Origin: an uncultured Erysipelotrichaceae bacterium
GTDB lineage: Bacteria > Bacillota_I > Bacilli_A > RF39 > UBA660
Direction: 5' to 3'
DNA: 8,518 nt
NCBI GenBank assembly: GCA_902767005.1
Contig: CACXFY010000146.1
Span: 1-8,518 of the forward strand
Shown piece after piece: positions 5,963 to 8,518 of this stretch; position 1 is the stretch's first letter, and every line of letters starts with the position of its first letter. A program made the position numbers and the translations under genes. The notes beneath the pieces were generated by a model. It searched no databases. It was given only the letters and a program-made list of their open reading frames with translations, and had not been told where the DNA came from.

Positions 5963-7509
5963 TGGATACTTATATAAGATTCTTATATGAATTCTTAAAA
6001 GTCTTTTTCGATGGACTTGGTATGATATTTGGTGGAATAGTAAATGGTTTTATCCAAATGTTTAATCCAAAGAATTATATTTATACCATTGAGTTCTACA
6101 AAAATGACTTTAATGGACCAGAATGGGTAGCGGTAGGTTTTGCTATTCTAATATTAGTTTTATTATTAGGATTAATATTATTAATAATATACTTTATCGC
6201 TAGAAAGTTTCTTAAGTTTAGAAAGACATTAGTAGAACAAGAATCAATGTTGGAAGAAATTGGAGAACTTAACAAGACAGTAAAAGACTTAGTAGAAGAA
6301 AAAGAAAAGATATTAGCTATGAAAGTATCTCAGTTAGGATTAAAACCTGGAGAAGAAGCTGAAATAACTAATGAAGAAGAAGTACCAGAAGGAGAAGAAA
6401 ATACTGATCCAGATCAAATTAATCTTGATAACGTAAGATTCTCTAAACTACATGCTATAGATGTAAAATATAAAGGTTATGTAATTCAAAAGTATAATAA
6501 CGACTTTACTTTGGAGCAATTAGTTGAACTATTTAGAAACTTTGCTGCTTCACAATTAAGACTTTATTATACAACTGAAATGATTAGATTATTTATAAGT
6601 GCCTTAAGTGCTACAAAGTTAGTTATCTTACAAGGTATCTCTGGTACAGGTAAAACATCACTTGCTTATGCTTGGGGTAAGTTTATAAAGAATGACGCTA
6701 TTATCGCTTCAGTACAACCGTCTTGGAGAGATAGAACAGAGTTATTTGGATACTTCAACGAGTTCACTAAGAAGTTTAATGAAACAGAAGTATTAAAAGG
6801 TTTATATGAAGCTAATTATACAGATGACTTATATGTAATAGTACTAGACGAAATGAACATAGCTCGTGTTGAGTACTACTTCGCTGAAATGTTATCTATT
6901 CTAGAAATGCCTAGTAGAGATGAATGGATAGTTGAGTTAGTACCAAGTGTATGGGATACCGATCCATTACTACTAAAAGCTGGTAAATTACAAATTCCAG
7001 GAAACATGTGGTATATCGGAACAATCAATAACGATGACTCTACATTCGCCGTAACAGATAAAGTGTACGACCGTGCTATGCCAATAGATATTAATGATAA
7101 AGGTCAAGTATTTGAACCTGAACAAGTAGAAGCAATGAATATTAATTCTTCTTACTTAGAAGGATTATTTGCTCAAGCTAAAGAAAACCATCCATTATCA
7201 GAGGAAATGCAAAGAAAGATAGATGAAATGGATGATTATGTAATTAAGCATTTCCGTATCGCTTTCGGTAACCGTATTGTTAAACAAATGAAAGACTTTG
7301 TCGCAACATTTGTAGAATGTGGTGGACAAGAAGTAGATGGAGTAGATTACTACATTGCACGTAAAATACTTCGTAAATTTGAACAATTAAACTTAGCATA
7401 TATTCGTGATGAAATCGATGGCTTTATTGAATATTTAGATAAATCATTTGGTAAAGAGCATTTCAATGAGTGTAAAGACTATTTAACTAGACTTAAAAAA
7501 TTAGTATAA
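5962..7509 (+). CDS. Membrane-anchored McrB-like AAA+ ATPase/GTPase (AAA_5-type)
   Basis: A 515-residue protein with GGAGG (5950-5954) seven bases before its ATG. Residues 5-34 are hydrophobic or amphipathic, and 56-80 are a strong membrane helix followed by basic RKFLKFRK (81-88), placing the rest in the cytoplasm. Residues 88-120 look coiled coil and 130-152 form an acidic linker. The AAA+ core begins near 195: Walker A GISGTGKT (225-232), the QPSWRDRTELFGYF segment (252-265) typical of McrB/AAA_5 proteins, Walker B VIVLDEMN (292-299, D296/E297), a sensor region GTINNDDS (353-360) and a candidate arginine finger R371 in VYDRA. In McrB the sensor region reads MNxxDR; here N356 and D359 are kept but the following Arg is Ser360. 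NTP hydrolysis is well supported; GTP versus ATP preference is not readable. The DUF2357 gene follows after 13 bases, the usual pairing for McrB-McrC-like systems. Confidence 0.9.
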   Translation: MDTYIRFLYEFLKVFFDGLGMIFGGIVNGFIQMFNPKNYIYTIEFYKNDFNGPEWVAVGFAILILVLLLGLILLIIYFIARKFLKFRKTLVEQESMLEEIGELNKTVKDLVEEKEKILAMKVSQLGLKPGEEAEITNEEEVPEGEENTDPDQINLDNVRFSKLHAIDVKYKGYVIQKYNNDFTLEQLVELFRNFAASQLRLYYTTEMIRLFISALSATKLVILQGISGTGKTSLAYAWGKFIKNDAIIASVQPSWRDRTELFGYFNEFTKKFNETEVLKGLYEANYTDDLYVIVLDEMNIARVEYYFAEMLSILEMPSRDEWIVELVPSVWDTDPLLLKAGKLQIPGNMWYIGTINNDDSTFAVTDKVYDRAMPIDINDKGQVFEPEQVEAMNINSSYLEGLFAQAKENHPLSEEMQRKIDEMDDYVIKHFRIAFGNRIVKQMKDFVATFVECGGQEVDGVDYYIARKILRKFEQLNLAYIRDEIDGFIEYLDKSFGKEHFNECKDYLTRLKKLV

Positions 7510-7510
7510 T

Positions 7511-7519
7511 GGAGGTGAT
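7511..7519 (+). promoter_or_regulatory. Ribosome binding site for the DUF2357 gene
   Basis: GGAGGTGAT is a near-perfect anti-16S match one base after the AAA+ stop codon and seven bases from ATG 7523 (counted from GGAGG). It is the strongest site in the operon, suggesting efficient synthesis of the third product. Confidence 0.75.
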
Positions 7520-7522
7520 TAG

Positions 7523-8518
7523 ATGGATAATGAATTCGAAGAGACAAGAAATGATATCCTCATAAATAATAATGAACAAACAAAAGATGATTATTTCTTA
7601 AATAATTTGAATTCAACATTAGGTGTCAAACGTGATTACGAAAAAATGGAATATGATCACGAATGGTTAGAGACTATTGAAGACGCTATACCATATATAG
7701 ATAATATTTTACGTAATCCTAAACGTTTCATCATTAATGAAGAAGAAATCGTAAAAGTTGAGCTAGCAAAACGTGTAACAGTAGAATCCGTTATTCACTT
7801 ATCACAACATACATCTTTAATTCAAGATATAGATAAGAAAACTGGAGATGTAAAACCTTCAAAAATATTAAATATTAATCGTGATGAATCACTAGATACA
7901 TATGAAAATAGATTTATTTTTACTTTAATAAATAACTTAGAATTGTTCTTTAATGAAAGAATAACTGAATCTGGAGATAGTTCATATTATATAGATAAAA
8001 AAGACCTATCTTATGAAGCTAATACAAAAGTAGGTACTGAAAATATTAATATATCTTTAACTATTCATAGTTTAGATAAAGATGTTGATGAAATGGTTAA
8101 TTCCTCTGGAATGACTTATCAAGATAGAGTAAGAAAAATAAAAATGCAAATAGATGGCTTCCATGGAACAGAACTTTATCAAACATTAACACACTTACAT
8201 GTATCTCCTGTACGAAGTCCAATTAGAAAAACAAATGTTATTTTAAAGAACCCAAACTTCCAAAAAGCTGAGTCTTTATGGAACTATATTAATAGCTTTG
8301 TATCTAAAGATAAAAAAGAATATCAAAAGTTAGATTACTTTGATAATAGTGATATTAAGAATGAATATGATCATGCTGTATTATTGGCTTATATTGCTAA
8401 TAAGACTCTTGGAGAAGAAAGAGAATTGTCAGAACGTAAAGTAATTACAGAAATGATTCAAAGATTAATAGAGAATATATTAGATACTGATGTTGAAATG
8501 ACAGAAGATAAATTAAAA
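7523..8518 (+). CDS. DUF2357-domain, McrC-like partner of the AAA+ ATPase (3' partial)
   Basis: An open frame of 332 codons runs from ATG 7523 to the window end without a stop. The visible part is soluble, acidic at its N-terminus (residues 1-55) and shows DUF2357 hallmarks: YENRF (127-131) after a DESLDT strand and followed by a long helix, and PVRSPIRKTNVILKNPNF (229-246), matching the 'P.rpTn.ll.dp.Y' region that precedes the nuclease part in the family. In known McrC-like DUF2357 proteins a PD-(D/E)xK nuclease lies C-terminal to this; that part is beyond base 8518, so nuclease activity cannot be judged. McrC-type partners bind and stimulate the McrB hexamer. Its position directly after an McrB-like gene supports that role here. 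Confidence 0.8.
   Translation, partial: MDNEFEETRNDILINNNEQTKDDYFLNNLNSTLGVKRDYEKMEYDHEWLETIEDAIPYIDNILRNPKRFIINEEEIVKVELAKRVTVESVIHLSQHTSLIQDIDKKTGDVKPSKILNINRDESLDTYENRFIFTLINNLELFFNERITESGDSSYYIDKKDLSYEANTKVGTENINISLTIHSLDKDVDEMVNSSGMTYQDRVRKIKMQIDGFHGTELYQTLTHLHVSPVRSPIRKTNVILKNPNFQKAESLWNYINSFVSKDKKEYQKLDYFDNSDIKNEYDHAVLLAYIANKTLGEERELSERKVITEMIQRLIENILDTDVEMTEDKLK

Noticed and set aside
1..8518. tRNA/rRNA genes, CRISPR array, insertion sequence ends or riboswitch
   Set aside because: Coding sequence covers nearly the whole window and the gaps are under about 85 bases; I saw no regularly spaced repeats, transposase motifs or structured leader.

Overview
The window is AT-rich DNA (by eye near 30% GC) with strong GGAGG-type ribosome binding sites and tight same-strand gene packing. 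All six complete or 3'-complete genes stop with TAA, and tryptophan is encoded by TGG. This fits a low-GC Firmicutes/Bacilli-type or related uncultured gut bacterium. The exact lineage is a guess. Seven genes lie on the + strand, with almost no intergenic space.

Region 1 (1-2643) is the 3' part of a large secreted or surface protein. It holds Ig-like modules, three InlB-B/Listeria-Bacteroides-type repeats each carrying one conserved pair of cysteines, and an unrecognised C-terminal domain with ten cysteines. It has no LPXTG motif and no C-terminal membrane helix. A hairpin plus T-tract terminator (2654-2684) closes it.

Region 2 (2725-4881) is a three-gene operon. Each product has a short basic N-terminus, one membrane helix near residues 10-38 and an extracellular beta-rich domain. 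The first two look like TasA/camelysin-type (SipW-cognate) fibre or surface subunits, and the third is a more distant relative or partner. An extended -10 promoter (TGTTATAAT) sits just upstream.

Region 3 (4922 to the window end) is a second tight operon with its own extended -10 box (TGCTATAAT). It encodes an unrecognised 346-aa protein, an McrB-like AAA+ ATPase carrying an N-terminal membrane anchor and coiled coil, and the N-terminal 332 residues of a DUF2357 (McrC-like) protein that runs off the window. A membrane-tethered McrB-like motor, a DUF2357 partner and a novel third component make this the most unusual part of the window. It could be a membrane-associated type IV restriction/defence-like system, or a repurposed McrBC-type motor acting at the envelope. 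The sequence does not decide between these, because the nuclease-bearing end of the DUF2357 protein is outside the window.
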